Positions 34,701-47,712 are shown, counted from the stretch's first letter. The stretch: 64,000 nt of DNA from Sphagnum compactum (GCA_965153455.1 OZ234493.1:13320213-13384212), one strand, 5' to 3'. Notes: generated by a model not told the origin, from the sequence alone. Numbers and translations: made by a program.

Positions 34701-37700
34701 TAAATTTTAGGTAGTAACTCTTTACGGTCCAGTGGATAGTAAAGAAATTTCCAACCGCAGGAGGTGATTACAACAGTTATATTAACAATTAACTAGGGAC
34801 TCCATTTATAATTCAATGGTAATATGGTAATTGTAGCAATGAATAAATCAAGCAACATATGATAATTCCAACAGGAGAAGGTAAATTAGGAGTGGAAATG
34901 AAATTCAGTCAATGAATGTAGAATTATAGCACTAACTGAGTGTTGCACAATGTCAGCTTAATGTGTTTTATGTAAAAATGTAAATCACCATGAATCTTTG
35001 GACTTCTGAAAACATCTCCAAAACGTAATTTTTATTCCTAATAGTTTGTTGAATAAATCCTATTGGATACCTATTGAAATATGCTTGAGATTGCAATTCA
35101 CATAGTTTTAATATGTTTTTGACGACTTTGATTGTTGACTTAAAGTTGCTTTTTATTTTCAATTGAAAACCATGATGACCGATCCGAAATTTGAAAATTG
35201 AACGAAATTATTATATATTTCCATTGCTAAAAGGTTATGGGTTAAAATCCCATTGCTTACACATATATAACTATTGATGATCAAAAATCAACTTTAGCCA
35301 TGAATTGTGATGGTTCATATTTTCACTTGAGGATCTTTGAATACTTTTTGTATATTAGTAGAAATCAATCCACATAATCATAAATATATTGATAACATCA
35401 AAATTATTGACTTAATTTTGTTCTTATCCAAAATCACCATCAATTATGGCAATCTTGAAAATTCAACTTATTTTAAATATATTTTAATTCTTACGAGGTC
35501 ACGGTTTTTTTAAATGGCATTTGATACATTGTTTAAAAACAATAACTCACATTACATTAGTCTTAAAGTCACACCCATGGATATCTTTAGTATTATTTTT
35601 GTGGATGCATTGGTTTTTGTTTCATAATGAAATAAGTGCAATCAACATAATCCATTTGTTTATAATTTAAAATGTCAACTTACAATTGTTTTTATCTAAA
35701 AATGAAAATCATGATGAGTCTTGAAAATTGAATTAATTTCATAAATATTGATTTAAATGTCAAATCATCAAACCTTGGTTTTTGGTACAAGACATGTTAA
35801 TCCATCATTTCATGGGTGGTTGTTTCAAATATTATTTTTATTCATTATCACTTTATATTGGTTTTGTATTGACATTCAAATAGTTGTAATATCTTTACAA
35901 AATTTTATATCATTGAGTTATGATTTTTGAGAACTTAGAAGTAATAATCAAACTAAGAAACACAATATGTTTTAACTTATGTTTAATTGAAAATGTGAGT
36001 CACAAGTCAAATTGAATTATTGTATTTGGATAGAGTACTTTTGAATTTGTGAAAAATCATGCAATATATAATACACATATGACATTCCTTTTGTTCTTTC
36101 ATTTTTATATAATTTGATATGTATCCAATATTTAATCACCAACATCATTATAGAATTCAAAAAGTGCTTACATGAAATATGGGTTTTCATCACATTGTTT
36201 TCATACTATTTGCAATTTAAGGTGATTCGAATTATTTTCACCAATTACAAATAACCAATAATGATTTTTAGCACTACAATGTTACCATTTTTTTTTGGTT
36301 CAAACTAAATATAGTTATATTGTGTTGATGTTTAAATAACAAATAATGCATGATGGTTTTGTTCAAAAACATTGTAAATAAATAAATAAATGGGTTGTTG
36401 TTTAGAAACAAATATTATACAACATTAGTTCCTTTATTAATAAGAAATCTATGTATCTTCATTTTTATAATATCATTACAAGATTTACATTAAAACTTTG
36501 TTTAATAAGGTAATCATTTCTAAATATACATTTCAATCTTCAATGCTTGAAGTTCAATGTCTTTTATTTTCTATGTTAAAACTTTTAAAATTTTCTTTGA
36601 AGTTTCAAAGTATGATTCAAGATTAAAATATGAATTTGAAATAAATTTTATTAATTGTTTGACTCATGTTATCATTGAAGAAGTATATTGTAAAATTTTT
36701 TACTACAATTAAAATGCTGGATTTTTTTCAAAAATTGCAAAAGTAAAGCTTTTAATTCATGGTTGTTTGAATTTCAATAATTTGATATTAATCTCATATT
36801 GATCAACCAAGATTTTTAAAATTTTAACTATTATTAACAAATCAAACATTTGAGATCATTTTTTATTCAAAATTATTGTTGCAATCAAGTTATCATAATA
36901 TTCATGATTATGTCAAAAGAAATTAAAGTTTATAAAAATATTTATTATTCAAATTCAAATCAAACGGGGTTTTTAGAAGTAACTAAAATGATGATGGCAA
37001 TGAATATATTTGCGTGTTTTGTAATAAAAAATTGTCACAAAATGTGAATCATATTGAAAAATAGAACAAAAGAAAATTATATCAACGATTTGTAAAACTT
37101 CAAAAGAATATTAAATTGTTTAAGCGATTTCATATTGGTATTTTTTTGTTTTAATTGGTACAATACATAATTAACTTTGTATTGATTTCTTATTTTGTTT
37201 TATAATGTGAAATGTAAAATAATTGTGCATGGTGTGTTGATTTTAGAATGGAGTGATGATGATTCTTATATGGTTTATAATCTATGTGACAAAATATTTT
37301 CCATCATGCTATGAAATGACTATGGACCATACATGTAAGCTTTTGTTTCCTTGCTTCATAATACATATGTACAAGAAATTTCTAATTTTTTATTAATTTT
37401 TAAAATAATCAAAAAAGCTTTGTAAACTTATATTTAACCTTTGTTTTGTTATTCTGATGCCAAGATAGGCTACTAATTGCCACTAAATGTCAATGATATT
37501 AAGGTTTTCAAAAGAAACAAATCAAAATATTTTTATACAAAAAGTTGTAATGTATAATCTTATGCATTACACTTTAATAGTTTAAGACAATCAATCATTT
37601 CGCTAAACAAAAAAAAAAGGATTTTGTTGCATGATATAAATCTTCATAGTTGTTTTCAAGATTTATGTGATGACACAAAATGATCGGAGCAAAATGCAAA

Positions 37701-38700
37701 TGAATATAAATGTGCACCTACGATGAAAAGTTCATGAATTTATATGTTTGATTGAAAGAAAAAAAAAAGTCATATGAACATGGCGTTAATGCTTATGAAA
37801 TGTATGAAAATAAATCATTGATTTTAATTATCATTATTATTCAATGTAAAGTTTTTATTATTAAATGCATAATAAAGTTTCATATTTCAACATATGGTTT
37901 GTTTTGTTAAAATTTGCAAAAAAAAGAGAATTTAAATGTAAATCACTACATTTTATTTTATTTTTTAATGAATTTTCACATGCGGGGGAAAAAAAATCAT
38001 TGTCAAGCTTTTAATTTCACATTTTTTGAAAGAATGTTTGTTTTTATAAATATCATAATTTAGTTGGTGCAATTAATGCCAAATACATCTTTTTATATTG
38101 TTTATTATATTTGATGAAAATTTTATATCATTACATGTTTATTCATATAGATTAGGATGGTTGTTATAAAAATAATGATAGAATTGAATTGTATAAATTA
38201 CTTATTTATAATGAGTACATCATAAATTTGAAGTATGAACATCAAATTTGTGATTTACAAAAATGTCATTCTGATTTTATTTTTGATGAAATGCAACATC
38301 TACTTACTAATACATGGTTTTCATTATTTAATTTTTAAAAATATTTTTTGTTGTTTATTTTATTTTAAACTTAAGTCAACTAATTTTTTAAATCAAATAT
38401 TTATTTTTTACATTTTTCAAAAAATTAAAACAATTTACACATAAAAAAATTCAAAAGTTTGAAAATTTTCAACAAGGTCCAACAAGTATAAATTTGATTA
38501 TATGAAAAACATGTTTATTATTAGTTTACATTATTTTACATTTAAGGATATTCTTTCATATGAATCAGCACATTATGTCATTTTTGTTTTAAAAAATTCT
38601 TACAACTTTTTTTTGCGAAACTTTGAAAATATTACAAATTTATTTATAATCGATGCTTAAAATTACATGTAAAATTCAAAAATAAACTTGGGGTCATGTT
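34701..38700. other. Very AT-rich desert
   Basis: Four kilobases of A/T-dominated sequence with short homopolymers and no frame above about 70 codons that shows any motif. Nothing else is visible. Confidence 0.6.
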
Positions 38701-38746
38701 GATATTATTTATAACTAGTGTGAACCCAGTGCATAATGCACCCGTC

Positions 38747-38890
38747 GGTCCTTCCCCGCCCATGCTGGCCCCCCCCGCCTGGTCCTTCCCCGCCCGTGCC
38801 CCCCCCCCCCGCCCGGTCCTTCCCCGCCCATCCCCGCCCCCCCCCCCCCCCGCCCGGTCCTTTCCCGCCCGTCCCGCCCCCCCCCCCTCT
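38747..38890. repeat. GC-rich minisatellite CCCCGCCCGGTCCTT
   Basis: About five units of GGTCCTTCCCCGCCC followed by variable C runs. It stands out in an AT-rich desert and is likely to be length-variable and hard to sequence. Confidence 0.85.
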
Positions 38891-38899
38891 GCTGGCCCC

Positions 38900-39290
38900 A
38901 TCCCCTTAATCGGGATGGACAGTAGCTAAAAGAAAAAAAGCTTCCCCAAAATCCATCCCGTCATCAAGCCGGACGGACATTTCATCCATCCCCTTAATTG
39001 GAACGGACAGTAGCTAAAAGAAAAAAAGGTAGTCTTGGTCAATACAAAAAAAAAAAAAAAAAAATTGATTCTGGGCTGTCCAAGGCCTAAATATTTTTTT
39101 TCTGGTCTTCCCCTAAATCCGTCTCGTCATCAAGCCGGATGGACATTTCATCCATCCCCTTAATCGGGACGGACAGTAGCTAAAAGAAAAAAAAGGTAGT
39201 CTTGGTCAATACAAAAAATTAAAAAAAAAAAAAAAATTCTGGGCTGTCCAAGGCCTAAATATTTTTTTTCTAGTCTACCAAATCTTTTGC
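38900..39290. repeat. Tandem repeat of 166 bp, about 2.3 copies
   Basis: TCATCAAGCCGGAYGGACAT starts at 38961 and 39127, and GGACAGTAGCTAAAAGAAAA ends at matching places (period 166). A partial copy begins with CCCCTTAATCGGGATGGAC at 38900. Each full unit carries GTAGTCTTGGTCAATACAAA, a poly-A tract and GGGCTGTCCAAGGCCTAAAT. Confidence 0.88.
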
Positions 39291-40249
39291 CTCAAAAAAT
39301 CAGACTGCCCCTATTTCTTTTTTCTCTAGAGTCAGTTACATCTGGGGAAGCTCCACAGGGACTAAAGTTGTTGGAAAATGGACCGGTTCCGACGTAATGT
39401 TAAAACACCATAATGTCTTGTGACACACTGTAGCTTTTATATATAAGATGTTACTTTACATCTTTTCATCATGTATAAAATTTATTTCGATTTCCTTCTT
39501 GTAATTTTCATAATCACAAATTGAACTTTTTCGATCCATGTTATCACTTCCATTCATGATTCGAAATGAACAAATCACTTTGCATTTTACATTTTAAAAT
39601 GATTATGTATGTCAAATTTTTAATATTAAACTTAAGTTTCATAATGTAATGAACATATAATTATATTTTGATAATGAAACAAAAATATGTATTAGGTAAA
39701 CATATAAAATACCAAAATTATGTATTTTATTACGTGATTATAAATATTTATGTTTTTTGTCTCATAAACATTTATTCACATTTATATCTATGATAGAAAT
39801 GATGATTATGAGGTAACAGTTAAACATTTATTCACTTATATATCCAACGATAAAAATTAAATATTTTTATTAATAAAAATATTACACTTTACAAACAATA
39901 AAAAGGTTAACAAAAAGTGATTTTTTAATATAAAAAACCCACACCCCTTCCATCTTTGAAGAAAAAAAAGTAATAAAAAACTTTTAAAAAATTTTAAATG
40001 AAAGTAATAATAATAACAAAACTCATGCCCCCCATTCCCCGTTCGAGAATTTAAAAAAATCACAAAAAAAATTATAATGTTTTTAAATTACAAAAAATTA
40101 AATTTTATTAGAAAAACCCTCACACCCCACTTCCCCCCTTCAAAATTAAAAAGAATAACAAAAGGTGAAAAAATAAAACCCATGTTCCCATCCTCCCTCC
40201 TCTTAAGAGTAAAAATAACAAAAAAATCACACATCAAGTTACACATCAA
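39291..40249. other. AT-rich spacer left of the gypsy element
   Basis: No gene is visible. CCCATTCCCC, ACTCATGCCCCC and AATAACAAAA words recur here and again at 48.43-48.50 kb, just outside the other end of the element. Confidence 0.45.
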
Positions 40250-40294
40250 TGTGCAACACGATGCGCCCCTTTGATGTGCAAGTTACATTGCGCC

Positions 40295-41268
40295 TCAAAT
40301 GTAACTTGGTTCAATCAAGAATTGAACTGTTTTCACCATGGATTGCACAGTTGGTCGTGGAACTTCTTCCATGCTCACCTCCTTCTTTTCAGCCACCTCT
40401 GCTGTTTCATCGAACGTCGCCGCTTGTTCGTATCTCACTTGTTGTCGTAATTCTAACAACATACCAATGGTGAAATGTTCAAGTACCAATGCATTGATTC
40501 CCGCAAAAATTGGATCAATTCTTTCATGACCTTGTGCCCTAAGACACCCTTGGAGTTTATTTTGCAATGTCATTGTCCTCTCCTTATACTCTCTTACTGA
40601 CTCTAAAGCCCCCTGCTTTAGTTGACTCTGTTCAAGTATTAAGTTTTGGTAGACATTCTTCACAGAAAATTCCTTCACTAGGGCCTTAGTTATGTCAATC
40701 CATGATCCCTTTAATTCTTTCGTCTGTTGTTCAAATCAATGTGATGCCGTACCCTCTAAGAATTCAGGAAGAAAATTAAGCCATTCCACAACTGTTCTAA
40801 GCCCCGTTCTAATATAAGCCCGTTTATATTCCCTTAAAAACACTTCAGGGTCTTCACCCTTACTTCCCCTAAAAACTGGAATAACCATATTGATTCTTAT
40901 TTTGTCTCTAAAAAAAAACACATCAAACTAATTAATTTCTTTAACCAACTATCACTTAGCTTTTACAACCTTTCCTCATGAATAAGGAAATTCCCAATGG
41001 CCCGATTTGCACTCATAATAAAATTTTCCCTATCTTCTCGGTGTAAATCTCTAAAAGGACCAGACATTTCCAATCTTGCAATCATCCTATTTAAATGCCT
41101 GGATTGAAAGACAACATTTACAAGATCATGACCATCACGAGTATCAATGACGCCTCCATTCCACATGACATGCAAGTTATTGGTTCTGGCATAATCTGGA
41201 GTCGCATCCTTCTTCCTAAGCCAAATGAGTAAATGTTGTTCTTGTGTGATTGTCCTTTGGTGTTGCAT
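40295..41268 (-). pseudogene. gypsy gag (capsid) remnant
   Basis: Three minus-strand frames join by conserved order: 41268-40963, 40921-40736 and 40678-40295. The middle one reads DPEVFLREYKRAYIRTGL and LPEFLEGTASH, typical of plant retrotransposon gag. The Trp after ASH is TGA, followed by FEQQTKELKGSWIDITKAL and VKEFS. No zinc knuckle (CX2CX4HX4C) follows, so the 3' part of gag is missing at the left edge. Confidence 0.85.
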
Positions 41269-41289
41269 TGCAGGTTCTAGGTCAGGTTG

Positions 41290-42895
41290 AGGCCCAGATT
41301 CCTCCTGTCGTCTACGTAGTTATGATACTACCACACCTGGTTCACCTACAGTCCCAGGCTCTTCCAAAGGTCTTTCAACAAGTGAACTTGGCCTAGCAAC
41401 TCCTAATGTCAATGATGGGTCTGTTGCCTATCTTCGGGAAACTATGTACCAGGGGAGTCAGAAGCCTCTCCTAACATTGACATTAATGTTTTCACTAAAA
41501 CATTAATCCTAGAAATAAAACATATATTCATTTTATTTCTTTCAACAACTTACAACATTTTTTATATAAAAAGTCTAAAGGTTTCAACAAGGTCTAACGA
41601 ACATGAGCTTACTCAAGAACACTCACTATCCTTTATAAACTTCTATTTACATTTTCTCATATAGCTTAACACGTGTGACGCGCTCCCAAGTCCCTAGTTA
41701 GTCTCAAGTTGGACTAACTTGTTTCAAGTTGCGGAAAAAAGAAGGACTCGGGGCACGCTCCCAGCCTTCAGCACTAAAAGGGGTAGAGGGTCGTGCTGAA
41801 GCCTCAAGATGAACTAGGAAGAGTGACAAGCTTTTCACCTACTCAAATCTGCATCAAAACCAACACAAGTTGGTTAGACCACTTTCTGGATCAATTTAGT
41901 GGTAGGACAAGCAACGGGCAACCTTGGACTCACTTGACTCACCACGGCCCGGACTCGGGGGAAGCCACCACCTTCCCCCATATAGTATTCTCTACAGCTC
42001 TCCGCCGTGGCTACATCCGAATGGCATTTTTTCCCGGGCCTCCCAAGGGGGAGTCCCGAAACTGTCCCGGTTTGGACTTCTGGGACTTTGGGAGCTCATA
42101 TCTCCCGGCTCCGACCTCCGATTGGAGTGAGATCTAAACCAAAGTTATAGCTCTCCTCGAGATCTTTCCAACGGTGTGTCGCACTTCACTTCACACCGGG
42201 ATCAAGTCGATTCCAGACTTTTAGTGGTCGGGAGTCAAACTGCCAGTTTGACTCCCGGCCCTTCTTTTGCCCATAACTTGGGTTTCAGATGTCCAAATGG
42301 CCCATGCGAGGCCATTTTCGACATCTACACTTCAAGACCTTTCCATTGATATAAAGAACACATCAATGCGAGGTGTTTTTGACCCCTGCCATCGAGCTTT
42401 GAGTTTTCGGGAGTCCCGGAGGACTCCAACTTCCCACTTTTGGGAGTGTGAGTTTCATCCTCACACTTATCCCAAAGTGGGGTTGCGACAACGTGCCATC
42501 TTCTTTTCCTTTCTTGCCTTCAACTTCCTTTTGCAAATCTTCTCATATTCCCACAAATCCAACTCTAGTTCATGCCTAGAATTACAAGTAATATCCAAAA
42601 GCAAACTCGGGGTCGGACAGAATGACTCGTGTTTATGGTCTTCATGATGCTGCTTTACGCGCCCAATCGTGCACCAAACTCGGCTTGGTTTGCCTTTCGT
42701 AATCTCCATTTCCACAAGCTGAATCTCCTCCACCCATGTTGTCAAATCTGTCTATGATTCAGGGATAAACAAGTCACCTTGCATCTCTCGTTTTAAAACA
42801 AAAAAAATAAAAGTTTATTCTTTTCTTTCCTTTTCCTCTCTTCTTCCTACCAAACTTTCAACGATAGAATCAAGTTCCACAACACAAAGAACATA
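41290..42895 (-). mobile_element. gypsy leader or LTR-like non-coding region
   Basis: This stretch lies between the primer binding site and gag. Its part 41760-42490 resembles the solo fragment at 13330-14170. It is richer in GC than its surroundings and full of GGGAGTC/GACTCCC words. A TATA-like TATATGG lies near 41983 on the minus strand. A TATA box downstream of a primer binding site is odd and may mean two nested elements. Confidence 0.55.
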
Positions 42896-42900
42896 GACTC

Positions 42901-42920
42901 GGGTCCCGGCAACGGAACCA
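42901..42920 (-). promoter_or_regulatory. Retroelement primer binding site, tRNA-Asp-like
   Basis: The plus strand reads GGGTCCCGGCAACGGAACCA, close to the 3' end of a plant tRNA-Asp (core CCCGGCAACGG and terminal CCA). The sense (minus) strand therefore carries TGGTTCCGTTGCCGGGACCC, the usual form of a plant gypsy primer binding site. It predicts that the 5' LTR ends just to its right. Confidence 0.7.
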
Positions 42921-44341
42921 AAAAGATGTGCAACATGAATAGATAAGTGCATGATATGGATACACTCTTAATTACAAGTACACTCCTATCCAGCTTACTT
43001 GATCATAATGCAAGCTGGCCTTATCAAACCGCTTCCGAACTTCCTGCACAAATGTACAACATTCATGATGAGTACAAACACATTCAAACTGTTGAAGGAC
43101 AGTCCTACACTAGAATTCCTTCGTCTCAAACCAAATAGAACAGACAGGCCACTCACAGAAATCCATGACATGCACTCATATAAGCTCCAACTAAGTCAAT
43201 GTCCTTACAGGTAAAAGACAATTTGAACCACAAGCTGAGCCACAGTTAAAAGCCATTCTTTGTCGGGGATGACCATATTTGGATCTATCTGCAGGTACTA
43301 AACTGGGAGACTGCTACAGCTCTCCTCCATAAAGATGAGTGGGATCACTCTTGTAAGCAACTCTGGGACTCAGTAAAACAAGGTTGTCACACATCGATTT
43401 GACTGGCCTTTGTTCTGTGGCAATATTTGTGGATGCAGTCGTGAGGAGGCCCGAGAACCCACATATATTGCCCAGTGGTGATGGAAGCCTATCATGCGCA
43501 GCAGCAGGACAAGGTTGATATCTAGCCACTGAAGCAGAATTACTCACATGTGTGTGGGTGGTTGGGTGCTGCCTTTGCTATGTAGTGGAGCCCAGTTCAG
43601 GTGCTTCTTGTCAGATTCTTCGTTCACCACAGGGCAATGTGGCTTCTCAAGCTAACTCACGGTCCCAACCACAAATTGCGCCACAGAATAAAGGCCAGGT
43701 AAATGGGCATGGGACTCAAACTTCGACGAAACCATAACCAAAGAACAACGAGTGCGTTTCGATCACAGGGCGACACATTAATACGTAAAAAAAATGCGAT
43801 CTCCTGCATCTCAAAAGATAAACGCCGCTCCTCCTTGTCCGCTTTCCCCCCTTCCTCTGACACACATGACGCACAAATGTATTCGAAAATAAACGAAAAG
43901 AAAAAACCAGACACAATTCGGCGCATTCCCGAAAATTGCTCCCAGATCCAATACCTTCAAATCTCAAATATCTGGATCGAAGTAGAAAACAAATTCTGAA
44001 GAGCTTCTCACACGGCCAGATCCAAACAAAGCTGATGAGATGGACATAAATGCGCATAGAAACAAAGCCACTGCAGCCGGCTGATACTGATAATAATGAT
44101 GATGACACCCCAACATACCTCGAGGCAGACACTCAGCGTAGTGTTGGTATTCCACGAGCTGTTGCCAATGTCCACTACACAACAACCAAAACAACTTTCA
44201 AAAACCAAAACTTCAATTCTAAGAAACTTTGCAGTCATACAATAACTTTGTACAAGTGAAGGTGTCTCTCAAAGTCATAACCACCCACTTATATACTAAC
44301 CAAAAGGAAACTAGTCAAGAAACTTCCTAAAGTTTATCCAC

Positions 44342-44496
44342 CACATGGTTCCCCATGTGATTCCACAATTAATCACAAGGAAACAAAATCACATGGTCCC
44401 CCCATGTGATTCCACAATAAATCACAAGGAAACATAATCACATGGTCCCCCCATGTGATTCCACAATTAATCACAAGGAAACATAATCACATGGTG
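44342..44496. repeat. 49-bp tandem repeat, three copies, in the putative LTR
   Basis: Units start at 44342, 44390 and 44439 with CACATGGTYCCCC. Each contains the inverted words CACATGG and CCATGTG and ends ATCACAAGGAAACATAAT. The array fades at CACATGGTGCACATGAC. Confidence 0.92.
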
Positions 44497-44610
44497 CACA
44501 TGACTTTCATATAAATTAATATGTGAAAGTCAATGCACCATGACCAAATTATAGAATCCTACCACTCAACTTACCCCTTTAAATAATTACCTAAGTAATT
44601 GTGTAATTTA
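44460..44610 (-). repeat. Inverted copy A of LTR-edge sequence
   Basis: This stretch is the near-exact reverse complement of 48163-48325. Shared words include ACACAATTACTTAGGTAATT, GGGGTAAGTTGAGTGG and TTTGGTCATGGTGCATTGAC. It includes an imperfect hairpin (GGTGCACATGACTTTCATAT against ATATGTGAAAGTCAATGCACC). Confidence 0.9.
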
Positions 44611-44670
44611 CATCAAGTTACACATCAAGTTACATCACTCCCAAACTCATTATGGATTCCGTCCTCGGAA

Positions 44671-45744
44671 TCACACATCCAAAACCTTCTTCAATTTGTC
44701 ATGATTAATGTGGTCTGGATATGGTGAATCATCAACATTTTCAAGCTCATAAGATCCATTATCAACAAACACCTTCTTGATAACAAAAGGTACAAACCAC
44801 TTGGGTAACAATTTCTTATAAGCCATGCGATGATGTCGAGCGTCAAACATCATGACAAGGTCACATTCTTTGAATTCCCTTTACTTCACCTTCTTGTCAA
44901 AAGCCTTCTTTTATTGAGCGTGTGCAACTTCAATGGATTGGTGGGCTTTCGACTGCAATTCGTCCAACTCGTTAAGTTGCAACAATCGATGGCATTGAGA
45001 CTCATCCAAAGGAAGTCTCATTGTTGTGGCAGTGCGTAAAGTCATTACTTCCAGTTCAATGGATAAAAACGCTTCCATCCCGTAGGTTAAACGAAAAGGT
45101 GAGTACCATGTGGCAGTTTTGTATGTGCTGTTGTAAACCCACACAACATGGTGGATCTTGAGATCCCAATCACAAATGTTCACATGAACCTTGGCCTCTT
45201 TTGCCAACATGGAACACAATGTCCTATTGGTCCTTTCTACTAAGCCATTAGTGTTAGGCTTATACATAGTGATAAACCTATGTTTCACTGCAAGGCGTGC
45301 TAACAAGTTTTCCACAACCTCACTCAAAAACTAGGGTCCATTATCAGAAACAATTTCAAGTGGTGTCCCAAATCAAGTAAAAACTCGTTCATACAGAAAT
45401 AGTGCTACTTCATGTTTCACTGAAGACTTCAAGGCACATATTTCTGCAAACTTTGTGAGGTAGTTTGTGGCAACCACAATGAATCGATGCCCTCTCCTAG
45501 TCATTGGCAATGGGCCCATTAAATCAATTCCCCATTTTTCAAAAGGTCCTAATGGTGGTATGGGATGTAAAGGGCCACTCATAGTAGACCTGTGTGCATA
45601 GGCTTGACACACATCACAACTCCTACAATAATCATGGGCATCCTTGAAAAGGGTGAGCCAATAGTAATTTGCGTGCAAAATCTTTTCTGTAGTGATTCGT
45701 CTCGCAAAGTGGCCTCCACAGAACCCATCATGAAACTCATACAA
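44671..45744 (-). pseudogene. gypsy integrase remnant
   Basis: The zinc-binding part is HDGFCGGHFA with CRSCDVC (HHCC). The catalytic core shows GIDLMGPLP, a later SDNGP and NGLVERTNRTL, so the D, D and E positions are present. In-frame stops fall before FGTPLEIV, after SDNGP, and twice near KKAFDKKVK. The C-terminal part reads LLPKWFVPFVI, YELENVD and HINHDKLKKV. It cannot make an intact enzyme. Confidence 0.92.
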
Positions 45745-45777
45745 AAGACGTGAGGTGCCACGTTTTCCACTGGTTCG

Positions 45778-46245
45778 TCATAAAACACCATCCCTCCCTT
45801 GGAAGTAGAGTTGATTGCCTATCATCGAGTAATTTCGACTCTTGTGCGCAATTCTTGTTTGTACTGCCTTTGTGGCTCTAATTGGAAACCTCATGCCATC
45901 TAAGTATTGAATGATTTCCTGATATTCTTCAGCTGTTTCTTCTGCATTAATGGCCATGATTGCCGCATCCGAAAAGTCATCATCCTCTGAAACATCACCC
46001 GCTCCTTCGTATGCCCTTGTAAGACCATCAACATTGCCATGCCGAATTCCTGGACGATGGACAATGTTAATGTCAAATTCCTCCATCAAGAGTAACCATC
46101 GAGCAAGTCGACCACTTGGATTGGGCTTGTTGACCAAGTAGGTTAAGGCCTTGTGATCTGTCACAATTTTGGCCTTGTATCCCAACAAGTAATGGCGAAA
46201 CTTCTTAAGAGAGAAAATAACTGCAAGACCTTCCAATTCGGTCAC
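45778..46245 (-). pseudogene. gypsy RNase H and linker remnant
   Basis: TELEGLAVIFSLKKFRHYLL, IVTDHKALTYL and GRLARWLLLMEEFDI are typical of the Ty3/gypsy RNase H. One TAA separates it from the reverse transcriptase frame (HFASR, stop, LISAEKNYTV). Confidence 0.93.
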
Positions 46246-46272
46246 AGTATAATTTTTCTCTGCTGAAATTAA

Positions 46273-47529
46273 TTATCTGCTAGCAAAATGAATGGGATGG
46301 TCGTGCCCATTTTCGTCCAATTGTGATAGTGTGCTCCCCACCGCTTTTCCAAATGCATCACAATATACTAAAAATGGTTTGTTCCAATCTGGAGTCCGAA
46401 GGATTGGCGCAACTTGAAAAACTGACTTCAGTTGTTCGAATGCCCGTCTTGACACCTCGTCCTCCATTGGTGCAGGTGCATCTTCACGCAAGAATCGTGT
46501 TAAAGGACGTGCTTTTGTTGCAAACATGTGTATGAACCTGCGATAATATCCCACCATCCCTAAAAAACCTCGAAAGGCTTTCTTTGTGGTGGGAAAGGGA
46601 AGCTTTGAAATCCTATCAAGCTTCTCGGGATCTATGGCTACCCCATCCTTTGACACAATGTGTCCAACCATCTTCCCTTCTGAAAAACCAATTGTGGTTT
46701 TCTCAAGGCTCAAAGTCACTCCCGAACTATCCAAGCGTTGAAAGACTAATTCAAGTTTGGCAAGGTGGGAAGCTCTATCACTATAAACTCCAAAGTCGTC
46801 AATGAAAACCCCTAGAAAAAGGCCCAAGAATGAATCAAAGACCTTGTTCATTAAAGGTTGAAATGTCCCTGGAGCATTGCACAACCCAAAGGGCATTACT
46901 ATGTAACAAAATGTCCCCCAAGGTGTGGTGAATGTGGTCTTCAATTGATCTTCTGGAGCAATTTTCACCTGGTGGTAGCCCCTATACCCATCTCCAAATA
47001 AATACATCTCGTGCCCTGCTACTTCTTCCAAAATTTCTTCACAAAATGGCAAAGGGTATTGGTCTTTTTTTGTTACTTTGTTTAAAGCTTTGTAGTTGAC
47101 ACATACCCTTAGCTTGCCATTCTTTTTTAATGTTAATACCACAGGAGAAACCCACTCAGTTGTCTCCACAGGTCTAATGAACCCTGCCTTCAACAACTTG
47201 TCAAACTCCTCCTTCACCATTGCCGTGTACCTTGGGTTCGACCTCCCTTGTTTGGCCCTGATCGGTTTGGCATTTGGTAACAATTCAATTTTGTGTTGCT
47301 CCATGGTGACCTCCCTAAGGTCTTTGTAGCTGAAAGCAAAAAGATGGATATACTTACATAGTAAATCCTCATATTGTTTTTTTTCCTCTGGGTGAAAGTC
47401 TGGTCCTAGTTGAATCTTGCTCAGCCGCTTCACGACTTCTCCTTCTGTTAACACGCATGGAGTTGATTGGTTATCATCCCCTTGAACCCTTTGATTCGAC
47501 AAAGCTCCAACCTTGGGGATTGTCTCCAA
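46273..47529 (-). pseudogene. gypsy reverse transcriptase, long open frame
   Basis: 418 codons stay open. Palm and finger motifs are present: VSPVVLTLKKNGKLRVCVNY, GYHQVKIAPED, VMPFGLCNAPGTF, the catalytic VFIDDFGVYS (FIDD for YxDD), and GFLGMVGYYRRFI. RNase H starts at FLVYCDAFGKAVGSTLSQ. Upstream, further coding (EYEDE, stop, SSSSEGIYTDDSSEEE) links it to the protease. The domain itself lacks stops but the pol as a whole is broken. Confidence 0.95.
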
Positions 47530-47712
47530 AGCATATAACCCTACTTCCTCTTCACTAGAATCATCCGTGTAAATCCCTTCAGAGCTAGAACTTTGGTCTG
47601 TTTTTTATTCATCCTCATATTCACTTGTCCCTCTAGAACTTTTCACAAAACTAGCAAATGGAACTTTTTGTTGGTTAGGATGAACTCCGATGGTCATGTA
47701 TCCTTCGCCCCA

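Larger units (their letters stand above)
42940..44640 (-). mobile_element. Putative LTR region between pol and primer binding site
   Basis: Its right edge follows the integrase C-terminus and opens on the minus strand with TGATGTAACTTGATGTG. Its left edge abuts the primer binding site. The part 43300-44250 is GC-richer and holds overlapping open frames on both strands without any motif I know. It may be LTR sequence or a captured host fragment. Confidence 0.45.

Noticed and set aside
43716-44132. 138-codon minus-strand open frame
   Set aside because: Residue content (C, F, S, R rich) looks like a chance frame; several other frames are open over the same DNA, so none can be preferred.
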